Shown in pieces: positions 9,218 through 19,813 of a DNA stretch of 64,000 bases. The stretch lies in assembly GCA_002102225.1 (NCBI GenBank), contig LQPB01000045.1, positions 56,002 to 120,001 of the forward strand. The letters run 5' to 3'. A program made the position numbers and the translations under genes. Position 1 is the stretch's first letter. Every line of letters starts with the position of its first letter. The notes beneath the pieces are model-generated. The model saw only the letters and a program-made list of their open reading frames with translations, was not told the origin of the DNA and ran no database searches. The stretch is from Mycobacterium interjectum (GTDB lineage Bacteria; Actinomycetota; Actinomycetes; Mycobacteriales; Mycobacteriaceae).

Positions 9218-9292
9218 CGCCCACGTCTGCCCACTTTTCGGCGGAAATAACGTCCGTCGTGGTGTACTCGACCCCATGAGGGGTAAACCGCG

Positions 9293-10108
9293 ATGAAGCG
9301 GCCCGCTACCCGGATCGCCGACCTACTGAACCCGGCGGCGGTGTTGATGCCCGCGGCGAACGTGATCATGCAGCTGGCCCTGCCCGGCGTGGGTTACGGC
9401 GTCCTGGAAAGCCCGGTGGACAGCGGCAACGTGTACAAGCATCCGTTCAAGCGCGCCCGCACCACCGGGACCTACCTGGCGGTGGCGGCCATCGGGACCG
9501 AGTCCGACCGGGCCCTGATCCGCGGCGCCGTGGACGTCGCACACCGCCAGGTTCGCTCGACGTCGTCTAGTCCGGTGTCCTACAACGCCTTCGACCCCAA
9601 GCTGCAGCTGTGGGTGGCGTCCTGCCTGTACCGCTATTTCGTTGAGCAGCACGAGTTTCTGCACGGCCCGCTGGACGACGCCACCGCCGATGCCGTCTAC
9701 CGCGACGCCAAGCGGTTGGGGACCACCCTGCAGGTGCCCGAGCGCATGTGGCCGCCCGACCTCGCCGCGTTCGACGAGTACTGGAAGCGCTCCCTCGACG
9801 AGCTGCGCATCGACCCGCCGGTGCGGGAGCACCTGCGCGGCGTGGCCTCAGTGGCGTTTCTGCCGTGGCCGCTGCGGGTGCTGGCGGGGCCGTTCAACCT
9901 GTTCGCGACGACGGGATTTCTGGCCCCCGAGTTCCGCGCGATGATGCAGCTGGAGTGGACCCACGCCCAGCAGCGCCGGTTCGAGTGGCTGCTGGCCGCC
10001 CTGCGGCTGGCCGACCGGCTGATCCCGCACCGGGTGTGGGTCTTCGGCTATCAGATTTACCTGTGGGACATGCGCTTTCGGGCGCGCAGGGGCTGGCGCA
10101 TCGTCTAG
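9293..10108 (+). CDS. DUF2236 / MpaB-like oxygenase-family protein (Rv2237-type)
   Basis: A 271-residue protein of the DUF2236 (ER-bound oxygenase MpaB / latex-clearing-like) family, a helical fold that can carry heme or a di-metal centre. Features include the [15 protein letters not shown] segment, the [18 protein letters not shown] segment with histidines, and a C-terminal FRARRGW tail. The ATG at 9293 follows AGGGGTAAACCGCG-type purine-rich sequence. The epoxide hydrolase is convergent and overlaps its 3' end by 4 bp. No substrate is known. Confidence 0.8.
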   Translation: MKRPATRIADLLNPAAVLMPAANVIMQLALPGVGYGVLESPVDSGNVYKHPFKRARTTGTYLAVAAIGTESDRALIRGAVDVAHRQVRSTSSSPVSYNAFDPKLQLWVASCLYRYFVEQHEFLHGPLDDATADAVYRDAKRLGTTLQVPERMWPPDLAAFDEYWKRSLDELRIDPPVREHLRGVASVAFLPWPLRVLAGPFNLFATTGFLAPEFRAMMQLEWTHAQQRRFEWLLAALRLADRLIPHRVWVFGYQIYLWDMRFRARRGWRIV

Positions 10109-11241
10109 CGCACCGTCGCGAAGAACGCGCGCACGTCGTCGACGAACAGCTCCGGTTGCTCGAACGCGGCGAAGTGCCCGCCGCGCGGCATGTCCGTCCA
10201 GTGCGCGATGTTGTACACCGGCTCGCACCAGCTTCGCGGCGCCTTGAGCAGCTCGCCCGGGAAAGCGCTGACGCCGGTGGGCAATTCGACCCGGTCGTCC
10301 ATCTGGCCGAAGACCCGGAAGCTTTCCCAGTACAGCCGGGCCGAGGACGCGCCGGTGGCGGTCACCCAGTACACCATCACGTTGTCCAGCAGCTCGTCGC
10401 GGCTGAACACGTGCTCGGGGTGGCCGTCGCAATCGGCCCACGCCCAAAACTTCTCGACGATCCACGCCAGCTGCCCCACCGGCGAATCGACCAGCCCGTA
10501 GCCCAGCGTCTGCGGCCGGGTGGACTGCTGCTTGGAATAGCCGGTGCCCCACTTGCGGTGCTCGGCCATCGCGGCCAGCGCGCGTTGCTCTTCGGGGGTC
10601 GGGTTCTTCAGGGACTCCGGCGTGGGCCGCCCGATCGGCATGTTCAGGTGAATGGCCGCGCAGTGGCCCCGATTTCGGCCGATCTGGGTGGTGACGGCGG
10701 CGCCCCAGTCGCCGCCCTGCGCGCCGTACCGGTCGTAGCCGAGGCGCAGCATGAGCGTCTCCCATGCCTCGGCGATCCTTTCGACACCCCACCCGGTGCG
10801 GGTGGGCTTGCCGGAGAACCCATAGCCCGGCAGTGAGGGGCACACGACGTGAAAGGCGTCCTCGGCGCGCCCGGATGCCGGGTTGGTCAGCGGTTCGATC
10901 ACCTTGTGAAACTCCACGATTGAGCCCGGCCAGCCGTGGGTGATCACCAGCGGGAAGGCGTCGTCGTGCGGCGAACGCTGGTGAATGAAGTGAATGTCCA
11001 GACCGTCGATGCCGGTGACGAACTGATCGAAGCGGTTCAGCGCGGCCTCGCGGGAGCGCCAGTCGTACTCGGTCGCCCAGTAGTCGGCCAGCTCGCGGGT
11101 GTAACCCAGCGGGATGCCCTGGCTCCAGTCGTCGACGCATTCGGCTTCGGGCCACCGCGTGCGCTGCAGGCGCGCGCGAAGGTCCTCCAAGACGTCGTCG
11201 GAGACGTCGATGCGAAACGGCTCCACGGGTTGCTCGTTCAC
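10105..11241 (-). CDS. epoxide hydrolase (EHN-domain, microsomal EH type)
   Basis: A 378-residue alpha/beta-fold epoxide hydrolase with the N-terminal EHN lid domain ([17 protein letters not shown]...). The oxyanion motif HGWPGS is near residue 102, the nucleophile is D178 in QGGDWG, and the catalytic histidine is about H356 in [11 protein letters not shown]. It would open epoxides to diols by a covalent ester intermediate, perhaps for lipid or xenobiotic epoxides. The start is a GTG at 11241. The 3' end overlaps the DUF2236 gene by 4 bp. It is not at this position in M. tuberculosis as I recall, so it may mark the edge of the accessory block. Confidence 0.88.
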   Translation of the reverse strand: MNEQPVEPFRIDVSDDVLEDLRARLQRTRWPEAECVDDWSQGIPLGYTRELADYWATEYDWRSREAALNRFDQFVTGIDGLDIHFIHQRSPHDDAFPLVITHGWPGSIVEFHKVIEPLTNPASGRAEDAFHVVCPSLPGYGFSGKPTRTGWGVERIAEAWETLMLRLGYDRYGAQGGDWGAAVTTQIGRNRGHCAAIHLNMPIGRPTPESLKNPTPEEQRALAAMAEHRKWGTGYSKQQSTRPQTLGYGLVDSPVGQLAWIVEKFWAWADCDGHPEHVFSRDELLDNVMVYWVTATGASSARLYWESFRVFGQMDDRVELPTGVSAFPGELLKAPRSWCEPVYNIAHWTDMPRGGHFAAFEQPELFVDDVRAFFATVR

Positions 11242-11301
11242 GCCCCTGAGGTTGCCACACGCCCGTGCGGTCCGGGCCCCCGGCCGTCCCGCACGACGTG
11301 C

Positions 11302-13443
11302 TTACGCGCCGCCGAAGAATCCGGACTGGTAGTTGCCCGCGTTGAACCCGCCCGAGCTTCTGCTGCCCGAGTTCCCGACACCGGAGTCGTGGTCGCCGGC
11401 GTCGTAGAAGCCCACGTTGTGGCCGGCCCCGGAATTGAGGATGCCGACGCTTTCGCCCTCGGTGGGATTCGAGTCGGTGTTGAACAGGCCGACGTTGCCG
11501 CCGCCAGTACCCGAGTTGCCGATGCCGATGTTGTCACCCCCGCTGCCCGAGTTGAACAAACCGACGTTGTACCCGTTGCCGCCCGAGTTGAAGAAGCCCA
11601 TTTCGGTGCCGCCGCCCGAGTTCCCGAAGCCCGAGCTGTAACCGGCCGCCGCCGAGTTGTAGAAGCCGGAATTGTTGTCGCCGCCGGTGTTGAAAAAGCC
11701 CGAGTTGCCCGTGCCGGTGTTCCCGAAGCCCGAGTTGCCGGTGTAGCTGCCGGTCCCGAAAAACCCCGTGTTCACATCGCCGGCGTTCCAGAAGCCGGTG
11801 TTGGTGTTGCCCGAGTTGAAGAAGCCGGTGTTGGCGTTGCCGGCGTTGAAGAAACCGGTGTTGCCGGCGCCGTCGATGGTGCCCCCCGAGTTGAAGGCTC
11901 CCGTGTTGCAGCTCCCGGCGTTGAACAAGCCCACGTTGGCGAACCCCGAGTTACCCCAGCCGACGTTGCTGAGGCCCGAATTGAAGCTGCCCGCGTTGGC
12001 GGTTCCGGCATCGAAGAAACCGACGTTCCTGGTGCCCGCGTCCAGAATGCCGAAGTTGTTGGAGCCCGCGTTGAACAACCCTGTGCTGCGGCTGCCGGCG
12101 TTCCAGAACCCGGTTTCGGTGCTGCCCGTGTTGCCGACCCCGGTGTCGGTCGTGCCCGAGTTGATCAGACCCCAGTTATGACTGCCGGTATTGGCGATGC
12201 CCCAGTTGCCGCTGCCCGAGTTGAAGATTCCGGTGTTGCCGGTGCCCGAGTTGAACAACCCGGTGTTCCCGCTACCGGAGTTCCAGCCGCCGAACCCGAT
12301 TTGGTTGTCGCCGGTAAGGCCGACGCCGATGTCGTGGTTGCCGGTGTTGGCCAGGCCGATGTTGTGGTTGCCCGTGTTGCCGAAGCCGAAATTGAAGCTG
12401 CCGTTGTTGCCCAGGCCGAGGTTCCAGCCGGCGCCGTTGGCGTTGAGCCCGCCGAACCCGATTTGGTTGTTGCCGGTGAGCCCGATGCCGATGTCGTTGT
12501 TGCCGAGGTTGCCCAAGCCGATGTTGTTGTTGCCGAGATTCCCGATGCCCCAGTTGCCGTTGCCGAGGTTGCCAATACCCACGTTGAAATAGCCGGGGGC
12601 GGGATTGTCGTGCGAATAGGCGCTGCCGTTGCCGATGCCGATGTTCCCGCCGCCGATGTTGCCGACGCCGAAGTTGAACTGGCCGATGTTGGCGAACCCC
12701 ACGTTGTAGTAGGACGTCGCCTCGCTGAAGAGCGAGTTACCGTTGCCCGCACCGAGGTTGAAGGATCCGTAGTTGCCGAAGCCGAAGTTGAGGCTCCCGC
12801 CGCCGGTCGTACCGGGGCCGCTGTTGCCGCCGCCGAAGTTGTACGACCCGAAGTTTCCACTGCCCAGGTTCAAGGTGCCGATGTTGCCGAGGCCCGCGTT
12901 CACGCCTTGCAGGCTCGGAAGGCTTTGCAACGCCTGCTCCCACGGTGTCAGCGCCGCGACGGCCGCCGACGCCCCGCCGTGGTAGCTCACCATCGCGACC
13001 ACATCCTGGGCCCACATCTGCTCGTACTCGGCCTCGGCGGCCGCGATCGCCGGTGCGTTGAGGCCCAACAGGTTCGAAGTCACCAGCGACACCAACTCCG
13101 ACCGGTTGGCCGAAACCAGCCATGGATGCACCGCCGCCGCCCGGGCGGCCTCGAACACCGCGGCCGCGGACTTGGCCTGACCGGCCACCGTCTGCGCGCG
13201 AGCCGCGGCCGTGGCCAACCACGCCGCGTACGGTGCTGCCGCGCCGGCCATCGCCCGCGACGCGGCACCTTGCCACGCGTCGGCGGCCAGGCCCGAGGTC
13301 ACCGCCCCGAACGAGCCCGCCGCCGAGTCCAGCTCGGCGGCCAGCCCATCCCAGGCCGCGGCGGCGGCCAGCAGCGGGCCCGACCCGGGACCGGTATACA
13401 TCCGCGCCGAATTGATCTCTGGCGGCAACACCAAAAAGCTCAT
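11302..13443 (-). CDS. PPE-MPTR family protein
   Basis: A 713-residue PPE protein. The PPE domain occupies about residues 1-175, starting [20 protein letters not shown]. The rest is a major polymorphic tandem repeat array of NxGxGNxG pentapeptides (GNTGxxN, GFWNAGxxN) in several blocks. PPE proteins are ESX-secreted and often surface-exposed; several take part in iron or heme uptake. The ATG at 13443 gives the canonical N-terminus. Two iron-box-like sites lie 36 and 67 bp upstream, and mmpL/mmpS lie upstream on the same strand, suggesting iron-regulated expression. No adjacent PE partner is present. Confidence 0.92.
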   Translation of the reverse strand: MSFLVLPPEINSARMYTGPGSGPLLAAAAAWDGLAAELDSAAGSFGAVTSGLAADAWQGAASRAMAGAAAPYAAWLATAAARAQTVAGQAKSAAAVFEAARAAAVHPWLVSANRSELVSLVTSNLLGLNAPAIAAAEAEYEQMWAQDVVAMVSYHGGASAAVAALTPWEQALQSLPSLQGVNAGLGNIGTLNLGSGNFGSYNFGGGNSGPGTTGGGSLNFGFGNYGSFNLGAGNGNSLFSEATSYYNVGFANIGQFNFGVGNIGGGNIGIGNGSAYSHDNPAPGYFNVGIGNLGNGNWGIGNLGNNNIGLGNLGNNDIGIGLTGNNQIGFGGLNANGAGWNLGLGNNGSFNFGFGNTGNHNIGLANTGNHDIGVGLTGDNQIGFGGWNSGSGNTGLFNSGTGNTGIFNSGSGNWGIANTGSHNWGLINSGTTDTGVGNTGSTETGFWNAGSRSTGLFNAGSNNFGILDAGTRNVGFFDAGTANAGSFNSGLSNVGWGNSGFANVGLFNAGSCNTGAFNSGGTIDGAGNTGFFNAGNANTGFFNSGNTNTGFWNAGDVNTGFFGTGSYTGNSGFGNTGTGNSGFFNTGGDNNSGFYNSAAAGYSSGFGNSGGGTEMGFFNSGGNGYNVGLFNSGSGGDNIGIGNSGTGGGNVGLFNTDSNPTEGESVGILNSGAGHNVGFYDAGDHDSGVGNSGSRSSGGFNAGNYQSGFFGGA

Positions 13444-13478
13444 CCGTAGTCGTCCCTTCACCCTTACGCTGCCCGAAG

Positions 13479-13497
13479 TAAGGGTAGGCTACACATA
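13479..13497. promoter_or_regulatory. iron-box-like IdeR site 1 upstream of the PPE gene
   Basis: TAAGGGTAGGCTACACATA matches the 19 bp IdeR consensus TTAGGTTAGGCTAACCTAA at 13 of 19 positions, including the whole TAGGCTA core. It lies 36 bp upstream of the PPE start. With the second site 31 bp further upstream it resembles the paired iron boxes of repressed siderophore promoters. Confidence 0.55.
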
Positions 13498-13509
13498 GTT
13501 TTACTACTA

Positions 13510-13528
13510 AAGCTAGGCTTGCCTAATT
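13510..13528. promoter_or_regulatory. iron-box-like IdeR site 2 upstream of the PPE gene
   Basis: TAAAGCTAGGCTTGCCTAA matches the IdeR consensus at 14 of 19 positions and is itself close to palindromic (TTAGGCAAGCCTAGC on the other strand). It lies 67 bp upstream of the PPE start, in an AT-rich stretch with TAGTTTTACTACT that could hold the promoter. IdeR would repress the gene when iron is plentiful. Confidence 0.6.
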
Positions 13529-13687
13529 ATTTTGTAGCGAGGGGTTGGCCGGCCAGAGACACCCCCGGTATCCCAAGCCGCTGGAGGCGATGCCGATCGC
13601 CGAAGGCATTGATCGACGCCGCAAACGCCTTGGCTTTCAACGCATCTGGCCGCGCACCCGGAGGCGCTCAGGCGCAATCGACTGCTT

Positions 13688-16618
13688 TTAGCGCTTCTTG
13701 ACCAGTCCGCCCGGTGGGTTTTCGTCAACGTCGTTGAGGATCAGCTCGCGCACGGCGGTGCGCGGTCCGTACGGCCGGAGCATGGTGCTGGCCGGCCGTG
13801 GACGCACGTGTTGCGGCCACCAGAACCAGCGCCCGAGCATGGTGGCCAGCGACGGTGTCATGAACGACCGCACGATCAAGGTGTCGAACAGCAGACCCAG
13901 CGCGATCGTCGTACCGACCTGGGCCATCACCCGCAGCGGGCTGAACATGAACGTGGCCATGGTGGCGGCGAACACCAGACCGGCGGCGGTGACCACCGAG
14001 CCCGAACCGGCCATCGCGCGGATCGTCCCCGTCTTGAGCCCGGCGTGGATTTCCTCCTTGAACCGCGATATCAGCAGCAGGTTGTAGTCCGAGCCGACCG
14101 CCAGCAGCAGGATGATCGCCATCGCGAGCACCATCCAGTGCAACTTGATGCCCAGGATGTACTGCCAGAGCAGCACGGAGAGTCCGAACGAGGCGCCCAA
14201 CGACAGCAACACCGTACCGACGATCACAAAGGCCGCAACGACGCTTCGGGTAATCACCAACATGATGACGAAAATCAGTGTGGCTGCGGAAATTCCGGCG
14301 ATCAACAGGTCGACGTTGGAGCCGTCGTGCATGTCCTTATACGTCGCGGCGGTACCGCCGAGATAGACCTTGGCGCCCTCCCAGGGCGTGCCCTTGATCG
14401 CCTCGTGCACGGCCTGCTTGATCGGCTCGATGTGGCTGATGCCTTCGGGAGTCGCCGGGTCGCCTTCATGCGAGATGATCAGCCGGACAGCGTGCCCGTC
14501 CGGCGATATGAACTGTTTGAGACCCCGCGCGAAATCCGGGCTCTTGAACGCCTCGGGCGGAAGGTAGAACGTGTCGTCGTTCTTCGCTTTGTCGAAGGCA
14601 TCGCCCTCCGCGGTGGCGTTGTCGGCCTGCGCTTTCGCCTGGTCGTTGAGACCCTGCGTGGTCGCGTAGTTCGACATGATGGTGTCGAGGTTGCGCTGCT
14701 GGCTCTCGATCTGCGGCGGTATCAGTGCCACCAGCTTCGGCTGGATCTGATCCAGCTTGTCAAGGTTCGCGCTGAGGTTCTCGATGTTCTGCGCCACCTG
14801 ATCGATGCCATCGAGTGCGTTGAAGATAGACCGTATCGACCAGCAGGCCGGAATGTCGTAACAGTGCCTCTCCCAGTAGAAGTAACTGCGAATCGGCCGG
14901 AAGAAGTCGTCGAAGTTGGCGATGTCGTCGCGCAACGCCTCGGTGATCTTCACCGTTTCCTTGGTGAGCTTGGTGGTTTCGTGCGTGGTGTTGCTCAGGT
15001 CCTGGGTGACCTGCATCTGCTCATGCAGCGTCGCCATCGTCTTGCGCAGCTCTTCCGCCTGCTTCAGCAGGTTTTGCGCCTGCTCTTCCTGGTAGTGCTG
15101 GGTCTGGAGCCGCCCCGCGGCCTGTGCGCCCATCTGAAAACCGAGCGTGCTGTGGTCGAGCGGCGTGCCCAACGGCCGGGTGATGGTCTGGACTCGGCCG
15201 ATACCGGGGATGTGGAAGACCGCCTTGGCCACCTTGTCCAGGATGATGAAGTCGGCCGGGTTGCGCAGGTCGTGATCCGTCTCGATCATCAACAGCTCGG
15301 GATTCAGCCGGGCCTGGTTGAAGTGGCGGTCGGCAGCCGCATAACCGATATTCGCCGGGGTGTCTTGCGGCAGGAAGTGGCGGGTGTCGTAGTCCGTCTT
15401 GTAGCCGGGCAGAGCGAGCAGACCAACTAATGCGGCGGCGATGGTCACCGCGAAAACCGGTGCGGGCCAACGCACGACGGCGGTGCCGATGCGTCGCCAG
15501 CCCTGGGTCTGCAGCTTTCGCTTCGGCTCCAGCAGCTTGAAGAACGATGCCACGGTCAGGACCGCCGGTGCCAGGGTCAAGGCCGCGAGCACCGCGACCA
15601 ACATGCCGACGGCGCAGGGTATGCCGAGGGAGGAGAAATAGGGCAATCGGCAGAAGCTCAGGCAATACATCGCGCCGGCGATGGTCAGCCCCGACCCCAG
15701 CACGACGTGGGCCGTGCTGTGGAACATCGTGTAGAACGCTTGTTCACGCGTCTCACCCAGACCGCGGGCCTCGTGGTATCGGCCGACCACGAAGATCGCG
15801 TAGTCCGTGCCGGCGGCGATCGCCATCAGCACGAGCATGTTATTGGCAAACGTCGAAAGCCCCATGATGCCGTAGTTTCCGAGCGTCGCGACGACACCGC
15901 GTGCCGCGGCCAATTCCACGAAGACCATGACCAGCATGATCAGCATGGTGACCACCGACCGGTAGACGAACAGCAGCATCACGATGATCACCAGGAAGGT
16001 GACCATGGTGACTTTCGCGACGCCCTTCTCGCCTGCGTGGGACTGATCGGCAAACAGCGGACCCGCCCCGGTGACGTAGGCCTTGATCCCCGGCGGCGCG
16101 GGCACCGAGTTGACGATCTTGCGGACGGCGTCCGTGGATTCGCCGGACTGGGCGCTGCCCATGTTGCCGGCGAGGTAGACCTGGACGTACGCGGCCTTTT
16201 GATCGTGGCTCTGGGAGCCCGCAGCGGTCAGCGGATCGCTCCAGAAGTCCTGGATGTGCTGAACGTGTTTCTTGTCCTGCTCGAGTCGCCTGACGATCTC
16301 GTCGTAGTAGCGGTGTGCCTCCGCCCCCAGCGGCTTGTCGCCTTCGAGGAGGATCATCGCCGAGCTGTCGGTATCGAACTCCTTGAACGTCGATCCGACG
16401 CGCATCATCGACTGGAAGGACACGGCGTCTCTGGGGCTCTGCGACACCGACTGGCGCTTAGAGACGACCTCGAGCTGCGGGGAAATGGTGTTGGTGACGA
16501 AGACGATGCCCAACCACACCAGGACGATCGGCAGCGCAAGCCGATGGATCATCCGCGGCAGGAACGGCGGGATCAGTGGCTGATCGACGCGCGGCGCAGC
16601 CTCGGTGGTCTCGCTCAT
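13688..16618 (-). CDS. mmpL: MmpL-family RND transporter (MmpL4/MmpL5 group)
   Basis: A 976-residue RND transporter with the expected layout: a first helix near 25-45, a large external loop, six helices (about 205-390), a second external loop containing a coiled coil (about 520-640) and a last group of helices (about 770-940). The typical segments [16 protein letters not shown] and [15 protein letters not shown] carry the proton-relay Asp-Tyr pairs. The paired cysteines in [12 protein letters not shown] occur in MmpL4/5. In M. tuberculosis, MmpS4-MmpL4 and MmpS5-MmpL5 export carboxymycobactin. The ATG overlaps the mmpS stop (ATGA). Confidence 0.93.
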   Translation of the reverse strand: MSETTEAAPRVDQPLIPPFLPRMIHRLALPIVLVWLGIVFVTNTISPQLEVVSKRQSVSQSPRDAVSFQSMMRVGSTFKEFDTDSSAMILLEGDKPLGAEAHRYYDEIVRRLEQDKKHVQHIQDFWSDPLTAAGSQSHDQKAAYVQVYLAGNMGSAQSGESTDAVRKIVNSVPAPPGIKAYVTGAGPLFADQSHAGEKGVAKVTMVTFLVIIVMLLFVYRSVVTMLIMLVMVFVELAAARGVVATLGNYGIMGLSTFANNMLVLMAIAAGTDYAIFVVGRYHEARGLGETREQAFYTMFHSTAHVVLGSGLTIAGAMYCLSFCRLPYFSSLGIPCAVGMLVAVLAALTLAPAVLTVASFFKLLEPKRKLQTQGWRRIGTAVVRWPAPVFAVTIAAALVGLLALPGYKTDYDTRHFLPQDTPANIGYAAADRHFNQARLNPELLMIETDHDLRNPADFIILDKVAKAVFHIPGIGRVQTITRPLGTPLDHSTLGFQMGAQAAGRLQTQHYQEEQAQNLLKQAEELRKTMATLHEQMQVTQDLSNTTHETTKLTKETVKITEALRDDIANFDDFFRPIRSYFYWERHCYDIPACWSIRSIFNALDGIDQVAQNIENLSANLDKLDQIQPKLVALIPPQIESQQRNLDTIMSNYATTQGLNDQAKAQADNATAEGDAFDKAKNDDTFYLPPEAFKSPDFARGLKQFISPDGHAVRLIISHEGDPATPEGISHIEPIKQAVHEAIKGTPWEGAKVYLGGTAATYKDMHDGSNVDLLIAGISAATLIFVIMLVITRSVVAAFVIVGTVLLSLGASFGLSVLLWQYILGIKLHWMVLAMAIILLLAVGSDYNLLLISRFKEEIHAGLKTGTIRAMAGSGSVVTAAGLVFAATMATFMFSPLRVMAQVGTTIALGLLFDTLIVRSFMTPSLATMLGRWFWWPQHVRPRPASTMLRPYGPRTAVRELILNDVDENPPGGLVKKR

Positions 16619-17160
16619 GCGGACTTGTCCAGGCAGTAGACGAAGGCATTGCGTGTTTCGTTGGGGGGCGACTGATTAGCGCCCTTGATCACTGCACCGC
16701 GCCCGTCGTGGTTGTCCACCACGAATTGGCAGGCGATCCAACTCCCGTCCCCTTGCGCTACCAGGTTTGCCGGGATGCCGGGCTTCGTTGAACTCAATAC
16801 TGTGCTCCAGGGCAAGGGGACGTTGAGGGCCTGCTGCGGATGAGAGTTTTCATCGAGGTAGTTGATCGTCGCCGTGCTGCCCGGTGAACCCCAGACCTGG
16901 AGCGTGATCGTCTTGGCGTTGAACTGGTCGATGACGTCACCCGGTGCGCCACCACCGAACGAACCGCTATGGACCCCGAAGATTCCGTGCAGCCGGTGCA
17001 CGACGAATCCCGATAGCGCGACCACAGCCACGATCGTGAGCGTTAGCCAGAAGCGGCTCAGCAGGCCCTTCTTCTTGGCGCGCTGCGGGCCGGGCTTTTC
17101 CTCGCTGCTTGGAGAAACCTTGGGATCTGGCGACTCTACCCTCGTTTCAAAGGTCGTCAT
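16615..17160 (-). CDS. mmpS: MmpS-family transport accessory protein
   Basis: A 181-residue accessory protein. A charged cytosolic segment ends in AKKKG, followed by one transmembrane helix at about 40-60 and an exported beta-rich MmpS domain ([18 protein letters not shown], final CLDKSA). It is translationally coupled to mmpL. The start ATG at 17160 is preferred to an in-frame ATG 33 bp upstream, since residues from MTTFETRVE fit the family better. The upstream region carries an iron-box-like sequence. Siderophore export is the likely role, by analogy with MmpS4/5. Confidence 0.9.
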   Translation of the reverse strand: MTTFETRVESPDPKVSPSSEEKPGPQRAKKKGLLSRFWLTLTIVAVVALSGFVVHRLHGIFGVHSGSFGGGAPGDVIDQFNAKTITLQVWGSPGSTATINYLDENSHPQQALNVPLPWSTVLSSTKPGIPANLVAQGDGSWIACQFVVDNHDGRGAVIKGANQSPPNETRNAFVYCLDKSA

Positions 17161-17197
17161 GGGCGCTTTCCTAACAAGGGGAAGGTTACTCAACTAA

Positions 17198-17217
17198 TTA
17201 GCTTAGGGGTAACCTTA
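17198..17217. promoter_or_regulatory. degenerate iron-box-like site upstream of mmpS
   Basis: TTAGCTTAGGGGTAACCTTA reads as an IdeR left half (TTAGCTTAG, 8 of 9) and a right half (GTAACCTTA, 7 of 9) with one extra central base. It lies 38 bp upstream of the mmpS ATG. A lone right half-box, CTAACCTAC, follows at 17224. IdeR sites can tolerate poor halves, but the extra base makes this weaker than the PPE sites. Confidence 0.4.
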
Positions 17218-17220
17218 GCC

Positions 17221-17962
17221 GCTCTAACCTACATCGAGATGGTTATGGCTTCAGATCCCGAGCTGGGCCAGCCGAGAACTCGAACACTCGCCTACCGCCG
17301 CTGCTCCGTCAGGGACAACCCGCCGCCCGCTGTAGCGCGGTGGCGACGCGGTGAAACGCAGCTTGACGCGCTCGAGTCGGGCGCCCTCGCGCCGCCATGC
17401 GCGCACCTTTCGTGGCCGGGCTGACACGATTTTCGTGACCGGGCGACAGGACTTGTACCTGCGACCAGTTGACCGCGGTCGGGCTTTGGCCGGATTGCAT
17501 TGTCTTGCAATGACTTAAACCCGCCTGCTCAGCAGGAGCCTCCACGCCACCGTGCACTGCCGATCACCGGGTCCGCAGCGGGAACGCCGGCTGAACGATC
17601 GCCGCGGGCAGCACTAAGCCGGACGGCTCTCGTGACCGGTGTCGTTATACCTGCTCGACATGTGGCCGAGGCGAGATGTGAATACGCCCCTTTCACGACT
17701 GAGGCGGCCCTTGACCAGTCGCGGAACGTTGTTTGAGTACCTGCCGCTTCACCAAGGCCGCCGCGGCCATGTCGAAGCGGCCCCGACCGTCGGGTGGTCT
17801 CGATAGCGGTCCGGTCAGGCAACTGCCCGCCTCGCCCGTTTCTTTCAGTAGACGACTACTGCAGACCGCCCCGTCAATTCGGATGAGGCTGGGGTGCGTA
17901 ATACCTGGCCACACGACGGCCGCCGGCGCAACCACGGCCGACGAGCGAATGGGTGGATGGAC
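17221..17962. other. 742 bp gap: mmpS promoter, tRNA-like fragment, PE promoter
   Basis: I find no convincing coding sequence here. The left end belongs to the mmpS control region. At 17441-17466 the minus strand reads GGTCGCAGGTACAAGTCC and then TGTCGCCC, which resembles a tRNA T-arm and acceptor 3' end without the rest of the tRNA. The right end (17846-17894) holds the conserved PE upstream sequence. The fragment could be an old attachment site. Confidence 0.45.
17846..17894 (+). promoter_or_regulatory. conserved PE-gene upstream region (PE_PGRS copy)
   Basis: This 49 bp stretch is 44/49 identical, in inverted orientation, to the region upstream of the PE lipase at 25161-25209. It begins CAGTAGACGACTACTGCAGA and contains the small inverted repeat AGTAG-ACGA-CTACT. 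It ends 68 bp before the PE_PGRS ATG. Conservation in both non-coding leaders suggests a shared promoter/operator or homologous recombination between PE loci. Confidence 0.65.
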
Positions 17963-19579
17963 ATGTCGTATCTGATCGCGGCACCGGAAATGATGGCGGC
18001 GGCTGCGCGGGATTTCACGAATATCGGCTCGGCGCTCAGCGACGCCAACGCAGCGGCCGCGGCGTCGACCACCGGCGTGCTGGCCGCGGCCGAGGATGAG
18101 GTGTCGGCGGCCATTTCGGCGCTGTTCTCGGCCCACGGTCAGGGCTTTCAGGCACTCAGTGTGCAGGCGGCGGCGTTCCACGACCAATTTGCGCAGACGT
18201 TGACCGCAGGTGCGGGTGCCTATGCCGGCGCCGAGGCTGCCAACGTCGTTGCGTTTACGGCCAATCCGACGCAGTCCATCGAGCAGGACCTGCTCAACGC
18301 GATCAACGGGCCGAGCATGGCGCTGACCGGGCGCCCGTTGATCGGCAATGGCGCGAACGGGGCCCCGGGCACGGGGCAAAACGGGGCCCCCGGCGGGTGG
18401 CTCCTGGGCAACGGCGGAGCGGGCGGCTCCGGCGCCCCGGGCCAGGCCGGCGGCAATGGCGGCGCTTCCGGGCTGCTGGGCTACGGCGGCGCCGGCGGGA
18501 ACGGCGGAAGCTCAGCGACCGGCAACGGCGGGGCCGGCCTGCTGTTCAGCGGCGGGCCCGGCGGCGCCGGCGGGTCGAGCTTGAGTGGCGTCGGTGGTGA
18601 CGGCGGGGCAGGCGGCAATGCCGTGCTGATCGGCAACGGCGGCAACGGCGGCAACCCCGGGACCGGCACGACGCTGGGTGCCACTGGCGCCGGTGGTATC
18701 GGCGGGGTGCTGCTGGGTCTCGACGGCTTCAATGCGCCCGCGAGCACTTCGCCACTGCACGCCCTGCAGCAGCAGGTGCTCAACGCGATCAACGCGCCCA
18801 TCGAGACTGCTACCGGGCGCCCCCTGATCGGCAACGGCGCCAACGGGGCTCCAGGCACCGGGCAGGCCGGCGGCCAGGGCGGGTGGCTGCTGGGCGACGG
18901 TGGCGCCGGCGGCTCGGGTGCACCGGGCCAGGACGGTGGTGCCGGCGGGGCCGCCGGGTTCTTGGGTGTCGGCGGCGCCGGCGGGGCCGGCGGCAACTCA
19001 TCGACCGGCAACGGCGGTGCCGGCGGGGCAGGCGGATTCGGCGGCGGGTTCTTGTCCGGCAACGGTGGAGTCGGCGGCAACGGCGGGCTCAGCACGGCAG
19101 TCAACGGAATCGGCGGGGCCGGCGGGCCCGGCGGGGCTGCCTCACCGAACGCCTACGGCGCGACCGGCGGGGCCGGCGGCAATGCGGTACTGATCGCCAA
19201 CGGCGGGGGCGCGGGTGGCGCCGGTGGAGCCAGCTCAACGGGCTCCGGCGGAGCCGGCGGGAGCGGGGGCAGCGCCGGCCTACTTCTGGGGCCCGGCGGG
19301 AACGGCGGGGTCGGCGGCGCCAGCTCAACGGGCACCGGCGGGGCCGGAGGCGCCGGCGGACCCGGCAGCGCGCTACTCCTGGGCACCGGTGGGGCCGGCG
19401 GTGCGGGCGGCGCAGGCGCAGTGACCGGCGGCAACGGTGGCCACGGCGGAAATGCGGGCCTGCTCGGCGCCGGCGGCAACGGCGGCAACGCCGGACCCGG
19501 CGCGACCCCGGGCACCTCCGGGGTCGGCGGCGCCGGCGGAGCGCTGTTCGGCGTGAACGGGATCAACGGGTTGCCGTAG
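17963..19579 (+). CDS. PE_PGRS family protein
   Basis: A 538-residue protein. The PE domain covers about residues 1-95 ([22 protein letters not shown]), followed by the [17 protein letters not shown] linker typical of PE_PGRS and a Gly-Gly-Ala/Asn repeat domain. Unusually, the linker module occurs twice: a second LLNAIN-like segment and [17 protein letters not shown] appear near residue 275, so the protein holds two tandem linker-plus-PGRS units. It is probably ESX-5 secreted and cell-surface associated. The ATG at 17963 gives the standard PE start; an upstream in-frame GTG-type extension is rejected. Confidence 0.92.
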   Translation: MSYLIAAPEMMAAAARDFTNIGSALSDANAAAAASTTGVLAAAEDEVSAAISALFSAHGQGFQALSVQAAAFHDQFAQTLTAGAGAYAGAEAANVVAFTANPTQSIEQDLLNAINGPSMALTGRPLIGNGANGAPGTGQNGAPGGWLLGNGGAGGSGAPGQAGGNGGASGLLGYGGAGGNGGSSATGNGGAGLLFSGGPGGAGGSSLSGVGGDGGAGGNAVLIGNGGNGGNPGTGTTLGATGAGGIGGVLLGLDGFNAPASTSPLHALQQQVLNAINAPIETATGRPLIGNGANGAPGTGQAGGQGGWLLGDGGAGGSGAPGQDGGAGGAAGFLGVGGAGGAGGNSSTGNGGAGGAGGFGGGFLSGNGGVGGNGGLSTAVNGIGGAGGPGGAASPNAYGATGGAGGNAVLIANGGGAGGAGGASSTGSGGAGGSGGSAGLLLGPGGNGGVGGASSTGTGGAGGAGGPGSALLLGTGGAGGAGGAGAVTGGNGGHGGNAGLLGAGGNGGNAGPGATPGTSGVGGAGGALFGVNGINGLP

Positions 19580-19813
19580 TCCGCTGCGTCCACGGGGCGG
19601 GCAGCGTGCATTCGTCGTGTTGACGCCCTGAGCGAGGGTTGTCGCGCAACGGAATTGCCGAGTGATCGCGTCTGCCCGCACCCGCCGCCGAAAGCCACAG
19701 GCGCGGAGTGGCGCACAACCTGTTGACTCGATCACGACCGCGATATCGCACATGCCGGTTGGTCCGTGGTGACACGATAGTGCGGTGCAACGGCAGCGGG
19801 CTGGCCGTGTGAG
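19580..19813. promoter_or_regulatory. upstream region of the cyclase gene
   Basis: This 234 bp non-coding stretch separates the PE_PGRS stop from the cyclase ATG. Its last part (19761-19800, including GTGGTGACACGATAGTGCGG) is repeated with a single mismatch at 25252-25291, ahead of a cyclase gene fossil. It is therefore likely to be the original cyclase promoter/leader. I see no clear terminator hairpin. Confidence 0.5.

Noticed and set aside
11400..12860. CRISPR-like short spaced repeats
   Set aside because: They are the NxGxGN codon repeats of the PPE-MPTR gene. Unit length follows the protein motif and no unique spacers are present.
10936..13449. Long 837-residue open frame antisense to the PPE gene with valine-rich repeats
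   Set aside because: It is the mirror of the repetitive MPTR codons. The minus-strand frame has the PPE start, PPE domain and iron boxes.
18300..19560. GC-rich tandem repeats as a possible non-coding satellite
   Set aside because: They are in-frame Gly-Gly-Ala/Asn codons of a PE_PGRS gene with an intact PE domain.
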